Shown here piece after piece: positions 6,576 to 14,735 of a stretch of 28,395 nt of DNA. A program made the translations under genes and the position numbers. The notes under the pieces were generated by a model that worked only from the letters and a program-made list of their open reading frames with translations, was not told the origin of the DNA and made no database searches. The number at the start of each line of letters is the position of its first letter. The first letter of the stretch is position 1. Origin of the DNA: a virus; IMG/VR virus record IMGVR_UViG_3300050821_016371, positions 1-28,395 of that record. One strand, given 5' to 3'.

Positions 6576-8422
6576 GGCGTCACCGTCGCCGACAGCCCCG
6601 AGGGCGCACCAGGAGCCCCGGCGAAAGCATATGGATAGGCGCCCACGTCCCAAGCTCCGCTGGACGGACGCGCAAGGCACCCAGCTCCACAACTACCAGT
6701 GATTCCAAAAAATTGCGGAGCCCCCGTGGTCAGAGGTGAAAAACTTCCAGTGGCTAAACTCGCGAGATTAGCACCGCTCTGGTAGGCCGATGAACTCGCA
6801 TTGGGAATGAGATAGGAACTGGTGAGGCTGGGGTTGGTGGTTGTGCTGTGAGCGTCGAATCCGAAGCCTTGCCAGGTCGCCCATGATGCGGTATTCCCGT
6901 TGGCCTGGCTTCCCCAAAATTTCCCGCTTACGACTGGCGCCCAGATGTTGTGGTCGAAATTGCCGAACACTGCCGCCGTCGCCGCCACCGTGGTGATGTA
7001 GGTGTTGATATCGTACGAAAACGATCCGGTGTTCCCTACGCAGATGTTGTTTCGATAGTCCGAACCGCCGGCATTCGTGAGGTTGAAATTCGCGCAGGAG
7101 TCCTGCGAGTTTCCCGAAACAGTCGTGTTGTTCCAGACCTGCATATACTTCCCGTAAGGGTGGGGGTCGCCGCCGCCCTGTCCCAGCCACATGACCCCGA
7201 ACTCATTGTGGCCGGACGCGCTGTTGGTGGTCACCAGGACGTTATTAAAAATCGCTGCGATCATGGAGTCCGCTGCGTAGATGAAGCCCGTTGGGCAGGT
7301 GTTCGTAAGGTCGCCATGGATGTAATTGTTATAGATCACCGCATTGAAAGGACCTGCCGATCCCCCATAGTTGAACCCTATGACCCCGTCCTGGTGGAAT
7401 GGACTGGAGCAACCGCCACTGCTCTGCCAGTTCGACCAATTCGTGATGTCGTTGTCGTGGATTAAGAGGTTTCCGCAAGTTTCGGAAGATGCACTCCCGC
7501 CGAAGTTTATGCCCCAATCGTGGTCCGCCAGCGTGTTGTAGGCGATCTCGGCGTTCGTGCAGTCGCCACTAGGGTCAAGCGAATAAACGACATTCGCTTT
7601 ACACTGGCCCGAGATAACGTGGTTAACCGAAGTGCTGGTGACGTTGTTGTTGACGACAAGGCATTGCGAACCAGCGCCCGCTGTGTCCCCTGAAACCTGG
7701 ACGTAGATGTTCTGGATCGTGAGGTTCCGAATGACGCTATAGGTTAGGTTGGTGAACGACATGCCCAGCGAGGCCTTTGTGTTCGCCTTTCCAGTGCCGT
7801 TCGCGGTGTTCTGGATCACAAGATTCGTCGCTGCGAATGCAGCTCCCGTCGCAGTCCCCGGAGTTGTTGTCAGTTGCAGCAAGGTGGAACTAATAACCGA
7901 ACTGACCTGGTACAGGGTGCAGCCCGGCCCCGAAGTGACGATGCAGATCGCGACCAGTCCTGTGGGGAAGGTTGAACCGGAAACCCACGACACACAATTT
8001 GACGTGCAGCTGCTCACGGCTGAATTCGTTGTATTGACCGCCCCGCTGTACAGTCCTCCGTCGATCAGGACATAACTCCGCCCGCTGCCCGTGATCGCGC
8101 CGCTCGACGTGGAGAGATAGGGAGCCTGCAAAATGACAGGTCCCTGGTCGAACAAGAATGCGGCCATGTTTCCGGAAGTTCCCGAACCCAGGACGGACAG
8201 CAACGATCCATTCGCGCTGGCGGTGTAGGTTCCAGGACAGACGTGATTGTTCTTTCCCGGTCCGTCATCACTGGAGGCGTGCGAAGTCAACGCTCTCGCG
8301 TTCGAGCAACTGGTAAGCCCCGTGCCACTGCCTTGCGCCGTCGGAGCGAAGTAGGCGTCCGACGCAAAGGCCGAAACGCTCAGCAGCGCAATTCCCAGCA
8401 GAAATTTTAGTTGTGCTTGAAT
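6572..8422 (-). CDS. Secreted right-handed beta-helix protein (polysaccharide-lyase-like), probable ATT start
   Basis: The 616-residue product reads from ATT 8422-8420 with GGAGG six bases upstream; no ATG, GTG or TTG is available near the conserved start. It then begins with a good signal peptide (QAQLKFLLGIALLSVSAFA|SD). The mature start, DAYFAPTAQGSG, is followed by many short turns typical of parallel beta-helices (SYVLIDGGLY, NLVIQNTANG, SVIRNLTIQNIYV, NAVIYNNYIHGD, MQVWNNTTVSGN), ending in GAWDVGAYPY. Such secreted beta-helices bind or cleave polysaccharide, but catalytic residues cannot be assigned. The sequence then enters a proline-rich FN3-like start (APGAPSGLSATVTP) and stops abruptly at the GTGA junction. 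It could be a tailspike-like or exported surface protein. Confidence 0.75.
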   Translation of the reverse strand: MQAQLKFLLGIALLSVSAFASDAYFAPTAQGSGTGLTSCSNARALTSHASSDDGPGKNNHVCPGTYTASANGSLLSVLGSGTSGNMAAFLFDQGPVILQAPYLSTSSGAITGSGRSYVLIDGGLYSGAVNTTNSAVSSCTSNCVSWVSGSTFPTGLVAICIVTSGPGCTLYQVSSVISSTLLQLTTTPGTATGAAFAATNLVIQNTANGTGKANTKASLGMSFTNLTYSVIRNLTIQNIYVQVSGDTAGAGSQCLVVNNNVTSTSVNHVISGQCKANVVYSLDPSGDCTNAEIAYNTLADHDWGINFGGSASSETCGNLLIHDNDITNWSNWQSSGGCSSPFHQDGVIGFNYGGSAGPFNAVIYNNYIHGDLTNTCPTGFIYAADSMIAAIFNNVLVTTNSASGHNEFGVMWLGQGGGDPHPYGKYMQVWNNTTVSGNSQDSCANFNLTNAGGSDYRNNICVGNTGSFSYDINTYITTVAATAAVFGNFDHNIWAPVVSGKFWGSQANGNTASWATWQGFGFDAHSTTTNPSLTSSYLIPNASSSAYQSGANLASLATGSFSPLTTGAPQFFGITGSCGAGCLARPSSGAWDVGAYPYAFAGAPGAPSGLSATVTP

Positions 8423-9225
8423 GCCGCGCCTCCGCAGACCCAGTTCGAACTTCCAGACATCGTGAATGAGTAAGTTGCCGTGCCCGTGCCGCTGCTCAGG
8501 TTGTAGGCCGCGTTGATTTGGTTGCTCCCGTTCGCGCGTTTTCCGTTGGGATCGTTGGTAGTAAGGGAACCGGTCGGAGTCCAAGTCACCGCTGCCCCCT
8601 GCAGTCCCATGCCGACCAGCAACTCGGTTGAGCCCGCTACCGAGCCGGACGCGCCGCTCGTGCAAGTCGTATTGAAGGCGCTGTTCCCGTTGCTCACGAC
8701 GGAAACGTCATAAGGCGAACCAGGAATTCCGGCGCTGTGCTTCCACTCCTGAATCACAACTCCGATCTGGCCCCCGGAAGTCGTTGAGCTCACCGTGACC
8801 GTGTCAGCTCCAGAACTGCCGGCCACAGCCCACCACCCGCACCACCAGCCCATGTTCGTGGAGCTGGTGTCGTGAATGCAGCCGTTGACATCTGTGTTCG
8901 CGTTTCCCGTGCAGGAAGAGTTTCCGTTCGGGCACAGCGCCGTCCAGGTATTCGTCTTGCTGTCGGCAACGGTGAGGGTCGTTCCGCCATTGGTCTCGTT
9001 AGCAAACGCCAGAAGCAGGTGGCCGCTTCCTATGCTGGAAGGATAAGCAACAGCTTCACTCGTGCCCGCACCGCCGTTAGAACCATTGGCGCTGTTTTGG
9101 GCTAGAGAGAATCCCGTGATGGCGGCGCTGGGACTCAAAACCCCGCCGCCAACGATCGGAGGAGACTGCGCGAGACCTATGCTCGATAACAACAGGAAGA
9201 GAAAAAATGGCTTATTGCTGAACAT
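8407..9225 (-). CDS. Secreted beta-sandwich protein of unknown function
   Basis: The 272-residue product starts at ATG 9225; a GTG at 9237 is an alternative. It opens with a signal peptide (MFSNKPFFLFLLLSSIGLA|QS). The mature part has a repeated beta-rich pattern: SSIGSGHLLLAFANE, then LTVADSKTNTWTAL, then MGWWCGWWAVAGSSGADTV, then VVIQEWKHS and TELLVGMGLQG. The 'SGHLLLAF.......VADS..NTWTAL....I..W...AG' arrangement occurs in extracellular Ig-like modules of environmental bacteria and in phage proteins. Four to eight cysteines, uncommon in cytoplasmic phage proteins, could form disulfides after export. It overlaps the genes on both sides, so it is translated within the virion operon. Function unknown. 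Confidence 0.72.
   Translation of the reverse strand: MFSNKPFFLFLLLSSIGLAQSPPIVGGGVLSPSAAITGFSLAQNSANGSNGGAGTSEAVAYPSSIGSGHLLLAFANETNGGTTLTVADSKTNTWTALCPNGNSSCTGNANTDVNGCIHDTSSTNMGWWCGWWAVAGSSGADTVTVSSTTSGGQIGVVIQEWKHSAGIPGSPYDVSVVSNGNSAFNTTCTSGASGSVAGSTELLVGMGLQGAAVTWTPTGSLTTNDPNGKRANGSNQINAAYNLSSGTGTATYSFTMSGSSNWVCGGAAFKHN
8429..8433 (-). promoter_or_regulatory. Ribosome binding site supporting the ATT start at 8422
   Basis: GGAGG on the minus strand lies six bases before ATT 8422. It is also made by the Gly-Gly codons of the upstream gene, so it could be coincidental. The resulting protein starts exactly at a canonical signal peptide. Confidence 0.4.
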
Positions 9226-10861
9226 AGCGGATCTCACCCGAGGTCTGGCCCGTGCTCGAGAGCAGCAGGCAGATGTTGTCGGCCGCGGTGGCCGTTTTGT
9301 AGACCCAGTTGCCGCCCGTTCCCTTCACCAGGCCGCCGTTCGCTGCGAAATTCCAGCCGGTGGCTGCCGTGGATCCGCCGGCCATGCCGGCGATGCTCGT
9401 AGCGCACGTCGTGCCCGTGCCTTCGACCAGTGCGATGTTTTGCGCGGTCGCGGTGACAACGTCGATTGCGCAAATGTAGGTCTGCTTCGACGACGTGCCG
9501 GCGATGACCTGGCCGCTGGCGGTGAGGTTGATCACTGTCTGCGAGCCGGCGTTCCCTCCGCATGGATCGAGCACCGGAGCGGTGCCCCCGACTTGCGCGA
9601 CATTGACCGATTGATTCGCGGCCAGCGCTACGTTCAGCGCGGTTGTAAGGTTTGGCTGGTTGGGGTTGATCTGCACGACAAGCGACTTGTCGGCTGCTGC
9701 CGCCTGCGTCGATGCAGCTTTCACCGCTGCTGGCCCATTCGTTCCGTCGGCGATCGCGGTGTAGAGGGGATTGGTCGCACCCGTGGCAGCGCCAGCGACC
9801 TGGTTAATGTTCGTGCTTTGGTTGGCCGCGAGTGAGCTGTCATTTGAGATGGTCACGCGCGGAATTCCAGCTCCGCTCGCGCCCGTGCCGGTGCTAACAG
9901 CCGTGCCACCCACATAGTTCAGGTCGACCAGTTGCTGGCCTTTCACGTCGAGCTGCTCTGCCGAGCTGTTGCCGCTGGTGATGGTGGGCAACGTGGAATT
10001 GTAAGTGCCTCCCACGTTCAGGTTGTTCGCCGGCGCGGCCGCATTTTGCGCCGCATCGAAGATTCCGCCGGCGTTGCCGATGGTGCGCACGTTCCACGTG
10101 CCCGATTGCGACACTGCGGGCGTGTTCGTCACGAAAGCATTCATGCCGGCGACGGCGACCGCGCCTGGCGAGGTGCCATAGTTCGAAGGTGCCCCGAGCG
10201 AAGTGCCGGCCAGTTTGTAGAGGTTGATGAAGAGGCTGCGATCGTTGGTGAGCTGCGCGATGCCGGCCTGCCCGCTGGTGAGGGGGGTGATGCTCGAGCT
10301 ATAAAGGCCGCCGATCGGGTTGAAGCTGGTGGTGCCTTGCGTGAACGCGCCTTCATCCGCCAGCGAGGATCCGCCGGAACTGCTGCAACCGGTTTTGCAA
10401 TTGATCTCCACATAGCCGCTGCCATCGACCGGGCTTGTCACCGAAACATTGCCCCCTCCGGAACTGGAGCCGCCGCTGGCGCTGAGCAGTGTGGTGTTGA
10501 CGGTGATAGTGACGCTTGTGCCTCCGGTCCAGCTGGGCACGATGGTGAACGAGTCGTAGGCTTTTGAAATCGATGGAGCCCGGATGACGTTCGACGTGCT
10601 GGTGTAGGTATCTAGCGAGTCGCAAGAGCCGCCCTGCTTGCAGCCCGAGACCACGATCGAGACCGTTGCAGGCGAGCCCGTGATCACGTATTCGAACGAT
10701 GCCGTCATGGCTCCGGCCCCGTTCAGCTCGGTGAGTGTGAGGCCGCTCGAGGTGACAGTCTTGCTGTCGACGCTGCGTACCTGCGCCTGCGCGCCTGGCA
10801 CCAGGCACAGCGCGAAGAACAGCAGCATGCCGATCGGCAGAAGATAGCGATTTGGTTTCAT
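9212..10861 (-). CDS. Secreted virion-like fiber/decoration protein
   Basis: The 549-residue protein starts at ATG 10861 behind AAAGGAAAC; a longer frame reaches 10930 but overlaps the upstream gene. A signal peptide (MKPNRYLLPIGMLLFFALCL, cleavage AQA|QV) is followed by a beta-sandwich region (YVITGSPATVSIVVSGC), a Ser/Gly linker near residue 130, and a module with FTQGTTSFNPIGGLY and AQLTNDRSLFINLY. That motif and the last about 110 residues (VINLTASGQVIAGTS, then ALVEGTGTTC, then GTGGNWVYKTATA) resemble domains of phage surface proteins. It lies between the head-closure gene and other secreted genes. The combination of virion-type modules with a signal peptide is the odd feature. Confidence 0.74.
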   Translation of the reverse strand: MKPNRYLLPIGMLLFFALCLVPGAQAQVRSVDSKTVTSSGLTLTELNGAGAMTASFEYVITGSPATVSIVVSGCKQGGSCDSLDTYTSTSNVIRAPSISKAYDSFTIVPSWTGGTSVTITVNTTLLSASGGSSSGGGNVSVTSPVDGSGYVEINCKTGCSSSGGSSLADEGAFTQGTTSFNPIGGLYSSSITPLTSGQAGIAQLTNDRSLFINLYKLAGTSLGAPSNYGTSPGAVAVAGMNAFVTNTPAVSQSGTWNVRTIGNAGGIFDAAQNAAAPANNLNVGGTYNSTLPTITSGNSSAEQLDVKGQQLVDLNYVGGTAVSTGTGASGAGIPRVTISNDSSLAANQSTNINQVAGAATGATNPLYTAIADGTNGPAAVKAASTQAAAADKSLVVQINPNQPNLTTALNVALAANQSVNVAQVGGTAPVLDPCGGNAGSQTVINLTASGQVIAGTSSKQTYICAIDVVTATAQNIALVEGTGTTCATSIAGMAGGSTAATGWNFAANGGLVKGTGGNWVYKTATAADNICLLLSSTGQTSGEIRYVQQ

Positions 10862-10890
10862 GGAAGTTGTTTCCTTTCGAGAGGAAGCGA

Positions 10891-11283
10891 TCAACTGGCG
10901 CCGCCCGCGTTCTGGTTGATCTCGAAGCAATAAATCTTCAGCTGCCAGTGCAGCTCGTCGATGTCTTCGATCGCGGCGATTTGAAAGACGCGCGTTTGCC
11001 CAGCCTCATTGAGCTGGATAGTCATGTTCTCTTCGACGCCGAGCTGATAAGTGATGACCGCCAGGTGCGAGACGCGCTGCGCGATCTGCTGCGCTTTGTC
11101 GAGTTCGTCGCCGGCTAGCGCATAGAGCGCTGCCCACGAAGTGAACTGCGCGCTGGGCTGCCCGCTTGAGCCATCGGTGTTGCGCGAACCCGGCGAGCAG
11201 AACGTGATCATCCGGTTCATGGCTCCCGGAGTCACATAGCGGCCCTGGCGTGGCAGACCAGCACTCAGTCGAGGCAGCGGCAT
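10891..11283 (-). CDS. Head-tail adaptor / head closure protein (Phage_H_T_join-like)
   Basis: The 130-residue protein shows the family pattern: an N-terminal GAMNRMITFCSPGSRN (compare 'L.rRIti.....'), a WAALYALAGDELDKAQQ segment (compare 'W..i.p..g.E...a.q'), then VSHLAVITYQLGVEENMTI and a terminal IAAIEDIDELHWQLKIYC strand ('I.gv.d.d....l.l.c'). HK97 gp7/SPP1 gp16-type proteins close the capsid vertex and dock the tail. ATG 11283 follows the previous TAG directly; an internal ATG at the NRMITF position would give a shorter protein. It is two genes downstream of the connector, as in other phages except for one inserted secreted gene. Confidence 0.83.
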   Translation of the reverse strand: MPLPRLSAGLPRQGRYVTPGAMNRMITFCSPGSRNTDGSSGQPSAQFTSWAALYALAGDELDKAQQIAQRVSHLAVITYQLGVEENMTIQLNEAGQTRVFQIAAIEDIDELHWQLKIYCFEINQNAGGAS

Positions 11284-11730
11284 CTAGTTCGTCTGAAGAA
11301 CGGCGTATTTCACGGCCGCGTTGCTGCAGGCCAGGTAGACGTTCTGCGTGCCTGACTGCACCCAGCCGGTGAGGAACTTCATCTGGATCCCGGTGATGAC
11401 GCCCGCAGCCACGGAGTAGGTGGTGAGCGATGTGTCGGTTCGACCGAGATTGTCGGCCACGCTGGTGACCGTGAAGGTGTAGGTGCTGCCTCCGGTGTTG
11501 TCGACCAGCAAAACCTCGCGGCCGGTGGCGGCGAACGAGTTTCCGTTCGAGGCGTCGCACGCGGTGAAGGTGATCGTGAGTTGGCCGGCCGTGACGGCCG
11601 CGTTGTTCTGCACCAGCACGACAGTGGTGAGCGGCGTCTGCGCGGCGAACGCGCTGAGGCTCGCAAAGGTGACCATCAGCGCAATGGCGATGATTCGGGT
11701 GAAGAGCGAAGGCTTATTTTTTTGCGACAT
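11284..11730 (-). CDS. Secreted small virion-like beta protein
   Basis: The 148-residue product begins with a long signal peptide (QKNKPSLFTRIIAIALMVTF then ASLSAFA|AQ) behind AAGGAG at 11 bases from ATG 11730. The mature 115 residues read LTITFTACDASNGNSFAATG, REVLLVDNTGGSTYTFTVTSV, then a C-terminal YLACSNAAVKYAVLQ. The sequence 'D..NGN.F...GR..L.V.NTGGS..T.TV.S..D..GR......Y.V..G' matches a small beta-sandwich family commonly coded near phage capsid genes and often called head or minor virion protein. Those relatives, as I recall, have no signal peptide. It sits between connector and head-closure genes. Confidence 0.72.
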   Translation of the reverse strand: MSQKNKPSLFTRIIAIALMVTFASLSAFAAQTPLTTVVLVQNNAAVTAGQLTITFTACDASNGNSFAATGREVLLVDNTGGSTYTFTVTSVADNLGRTDTSLTTYSVAAGVITGIQMKFLTGWVQSGTQNVYLACSNAAVKYAVLQTN

Positions 11731-11743
11731 GGGTGAGTTCTCC

Positions 11744-12646
11744 TTAGCCGCGGGTAGCGGCCTTGATGTGAATTTTCCAGCGATAGAGCAGGCGCTGCAG
11801 GCGCGGGTTCTCCGAAATCGATCCGGAGACCGACAGCTCGCGGTTGTAGTAGCCCTCGGAAATCAGAGTGCGCATAGCCGAGCGCAGCGTGGCCGGCACT
11901 GCGGTGCCATCGTTGCCGTAGCCGGCGATGTAGTGAATGGAAACCGCGTTTGGAACGTAGAGCACGGGCGGCCAGCTCTGCCCCGGCATCGGGAAGATGC
12001 GGCCCGGGCAGGTGATGTTGTCGTAGAGGAAATCGCCCGCGGGCGCCAGGCCCTGATTCGTCCAGGTCAGCCCAGCGTCAGTGGTGGCGCCGTCCTCGGT
12101 AATACTCCATGCCGGCGTGGAGGCCCCGGAGCTGACCGTGCCATCTTCGTTGGCCTGAGTCTCATCCACTGCAGTTACTTCCTGCAGGTTGCCGTTTGAG
12201 TCCTGGATCTCGTCGCCGATCGCGAATTTTATATTCGGAGCCCAGGGCGCCGGCGCCGGCAGCAGCGAGAGAGTCTGAGTGGTGACGGAGTCGACATAGT
12301 CGATGCGCGTGACCTCGCGCAGCGGCGAGCGCAACAGCTTGAGCATCTGCGAGTAGTTCCACAGAGTGGTCGAATACCGCGGCAGCGAATAGTAGCTGGG
12401 CGGGTAGGCCATCTGGCTCATCACGGAGTCGACGAAATAGGGGAAGCTGTCGAGCACCTGGTTGTAGCCCTTGTTCACCAGCGAGCGCCCGGTATAGCCC
12501 TCCACCTCTTCGCGAGCGGCCTGAATCAGTTCCGCGATGAACGTGTCGTCGGCCGTGACGCCGACCGGCACCTTCAGATGGTTCTTGACGTCGGCCAGCA
12601 GCAACGGCTCGGCCAGCGGCGCGATCTCTTCGGTTATATAAGCCAT
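11744..12646 (-). CDS. Head-tail connector protein (gp6-like) with an internal insertion
   Basis: The 300-residue protein starts LAEPLLLADVKNHLKV and continues DDTFIAELIQAAREEVEGYTGRSL, the classic N-terminal signature of gp6-like/YqbG connectors that form the ring beneath the portal. The family end is also present: VPNAVSIHYIAGYGN, VPATLRSAMRTLISEGYYNR. Between them, about residues 148-208 hold an extra beta-rich insertion with AIGDEIQDSNGNLQEV and PAWSITEDGATTDAGLTWTN, a 'PAW...G.TT.DG..TW.N.G' module that turns up in phage surface proteins. Ordinary members are nearer 100-200 residues. The insertion might project outward from the neck. Confidence 0.85.
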   Translation of the reverse strand: MAYITEEIAPLAEPLLLADVKNHLKVPVGVTADDTFIAELIQAAREEVEGYTGRSLVNKGYNQVLDSFPYFVDSVMSQMAYPPSYYSLPRYSTTLWNYSQMLKLLRSPLREVTRIDYVDSVTTQTLSLLPAPAPWAPNIKFAIGDEIQDSNGNLQEVTAVDETQANEDGTVSSGASTPAWSITEDGATTDAGLTWTNQGLAPAGDFLYDNITCPGRIFPMPGQSWPPVLYVPNAVSIHYIAGYGNDGTAVPATLRSAMRTLISEGYYNRELSVSGSISENPRLQRLLYRWKIHIKAATRG

Positions 12647-12656
12647 CAGTTAGAGC

Positions 12657-14732
12657 TCACGGGATCGTGGTGACGACTTCGTTCGAATAGCCGCTCTGCT
12701 GCGCGCCGACGAACGCAGCCACGACGTAGTAGTAAGTTTGGCCGGCGATCGCCGTGGGATCCTGAGCGGTCTGCGTGTTGGGGGCGAGCGTTTGAATCGC
12801 CGTGTAAGGACCGCCGCTGGTCTGCGACTGATAAACAATTTGCGAAGTCACGCCGACAGTTTCGGAGTGACGCCAGATCAGCCTGGCACCGCTTTGCGTC
12901 GCTGTCACCCGCAGCGCGTAGGGTGCCGCGACTCCAGCTTGCGTTGTGGTCTGGACGACATTCGAGTAGGCGCTTTCGATCGTGCCGACCAGCGCGGTCA
13001 CCGCGTAGAAATAAGTTTGTCCTGGAGCAACGGTGACGTCGGTGAAAGTTTGCGCCTGCGGCGAGAGCTCCGCGATCACGCTGAACCCGGAGCCGCCGTC
13101 GCGGTAGAGATTCTGCGACGTCACCAGCACGCTGGGCGAATAGCGCCAGACCAGGACGGAGGCGCCCGCTGTTTGCGTGACTCTTAGCCAGATTGGCGCT
13201 GCGGCGAACGGAGTGGTCGCCAGGGTCAGACTGTCGGGCGTGTTCAGCGCCTCGCCCAGACTTACAAACGAGTTCTGCTGGCTGTGTGGCACCGCGGCCA
13301 GCGCGGCGCTGGTGCTCAGACTTTCGCTGAGTGGCTGGAACCAGGCTGTGTGCTCCGTCAGCGAATCGCTGAGGCTCAGCGTTTCGCCGAGCGCCTGTGC
13401 GTGCCCGTACTGTCGCGCGAGGGAATCGCTGGTGGTGAGATCTTCGGTGAGGTCGATCTGGGTGATGGAAGCCAGGCTCAGAGCCGCGCTGGTGCTCAGA
13501 GACTCGCTGAGTGTCTGGGACCAGGCCACCTGCCGCGCCAGCGAGTCGCTGGTCGTCAAGGTTTCGCTGAGCGCATAAACATGGCCATCCACTCGTGAGA
13601 GGTAATCGCTGGTGGTCAGGCTCTCGCTCGGTGACTGAACCCACCCGACCTGCCGCGCCAGCGAGTCGCCGGTGGTCAACGTTTCGCTGAGTGACTGGAT
13701 CCAGGCAACCTTGCGCGCCAGCGAGTCGCTCGTGCTCAGGCTCTCGGTGAGTCCGACGTTTCCCTGGAAGTTGGTGGAGAGCGCATCGCTGGTGGTCAGA
13801 CTTTCGCCGAGCGCTTGCGTCCAGCCGACCTGGCGCGTCAGCGAGTCGCTGGTCGTCAACGTTTCGCTGAGCGACTCGGGCCAGCCCGCCTTGCGTGCAA
13901 TCGAGTCGCTCGTGCTCAGACCCTCGATGAGGTTTGGGCCAAGCAATGCCGTCACGCTCATCGAGTCGCTGGTAGTGAGTGATTCGCTGAGCGACTCGGG
14001 CCAGCCTGCCTGGCGCGCAATCGAGTCGCTCGTGTTCAGGCTTTCGGTGAGCCCGATATTCCCCTGGAAGTTGGTGGAGAGCGCATCGGCTGTGATGAGG
14101 CTTTCGCTGAGCGATTCCGGCCAGCCCGCCTGTCGCGCAATCGAGTCGCTCGTGCTCAGAGTTTCGCTGAGAACCTGCGCGTGAGAATACTGCCGCGCCA
14201 GGGAATCGTTGCTGCTCAGGCTCTCGCTCAACCCGGTCCCGTGCTGGGCATTGCTCGAGAGCGCGGCGCTTGTGCTCAACGTCTCGCTCGGCTGCCGAGA
14301 GCCGGCAAACTGCCGCACCAAATTGTCGCTGGTGGTGAGCGACTCGGAGAGAGACCCCAGATACGTCAGAGGAATGTAGGCCGTGCCCTGGTTGGAGTTG
14401 CTGCTCTCTACTCCGTTGAGCTGCCAGACGGCCGTGGTCACGTAGTAGTACGTTTGCCCGCTGATCGCCGTGGCATCGGTGTAGGAAAGCCCGCTGACGC
14501 AGTCGGCGATCCGCGTGTACGGACCACCGCTCGCGACGCCGCGATAAACCCGATACCATACGGGGCTGGAGCTGGAGGCTGTCCAGTTCAGCACCACCTC
14601 GTAAGGGTTCGTGGGTTCCGGCGCAACGGCGATGGAGTCGGTTGTGCACAGGTATTCCGACGGCGCTGCGGATCCGCTTTGCGCGGCAGCCGAAGCGCCC
14701 AGCAGGGCAAAGATGAAGGCGACTCGCCACAC
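12657..14732 (-). CDS. Secreted FN3-repeat fiber: FN3, nineteen 20-residue repeats, two FN3 domains
   Basis: The 691-residue product starts at GTG 14732, three bases after the upstream TAG. A signal peptide (WRVAFIFALLGASAAA|QS) leads to an FN3-like domain at about 40-121 (VLNWTASSSSPVWYRVYRG, then TYYYVTTAVW). Residues 127-510 are nineteen copies of a unit like LSESLTTSDSLARQVGWVQS, almost all exactly 20 residues. Two FN3-like domains follow, about 511-600 and 601-691, each with VW.YS/IWRHSE, QTYFYAV/QTYYYVV and AYSN/GYSN. The rod-with-caps layout suggests an elongated fiber or adhesin. It lies between capsid and connector genes. Similar LS.SDSL repeats occur in environmental phage and archaeal proteins as I recall. 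Confidence 0.8.
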   Translation of the reverse strand: MWRVAFIFALLGASAAAQSGSAAPSEYLCTTDSIAVAPEPTNPYEVVLNWTASSSSPVWYRVYRGVASGGPYTRIADCVSGLSYTDATAISGQTYYYVTTAVWQLNGVESSNSNQGTAYIPLTYLGSLSESLTTSDNLVRQFAGSRQPSETLSTSAALSSNAQHGTGLSESLSSNDSLARQYSHAQVLSETLSTSDSIARQAGWPESLSESLITADALSTNFQGNIGLTESLNTSDSIARQAGWPESLSESLTTSDSMSVTALLGPNLIEGLSTSDSIARKAGWPESLSETLTTSDSLTRQVGWTQALGESLTTSDALSTNFQGNVGLTESLSTSDSLARKVAWIQSLSETLTTGDSLARQVGWVQSPSESLTTSDYLSRVDGHVYALSETLTTSDSLARQVAWSQTLSESLSTSAALSLASITQIDLTEDLTTSDSLARQYGHAQALGETLSLSDSLTEHTAWFQPLSESLSTSAALAAVPHSQQNSFVSLGEALNTPDSLTLATTPFAAAPIWLRVTQTAGASVLVWRYSPSVLVTSQNLYRDGGSGFSVIAELSPQAQTFTDVTVAPGQTYFYAVTALVGTIESAYSNVVQTTTQAGVAAPYALRVTATQSGARLIWRHSETVGVTSQIVYQSQTSGGPYTAIQTLAPNTQTAQDPTAIAGQTYYYVVAAFVGAQQSGYSNEVVTTIP
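13203..14354 (-). repeat. Tandem 60-bp coding repeat, 19 imperfect copies
   Basis: The repeats encode residues 127-510 of the secreted fiber. The 60-bp periodicity is visible in the DNA (for example CGCGCCAGCGAGTCGCTGGT recurs every 60 bp), and it is always in frame; one unit, number 18, is 24 residues long. Some pairs are nearly identical, such as units ending in NFQGNIG and NFQGNVG, which suggests duplication of multi-unit blocks. Confidence 0.85.
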
Positions 14733-14735
14733 GCA

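Noticed and set aside
13203-14354. Possible CRISPR array from the regular 60-bp repetition
   Set aside because: There is no conserved repeat-variable spacer division; all parts drift slightly and encode a protein repeat.
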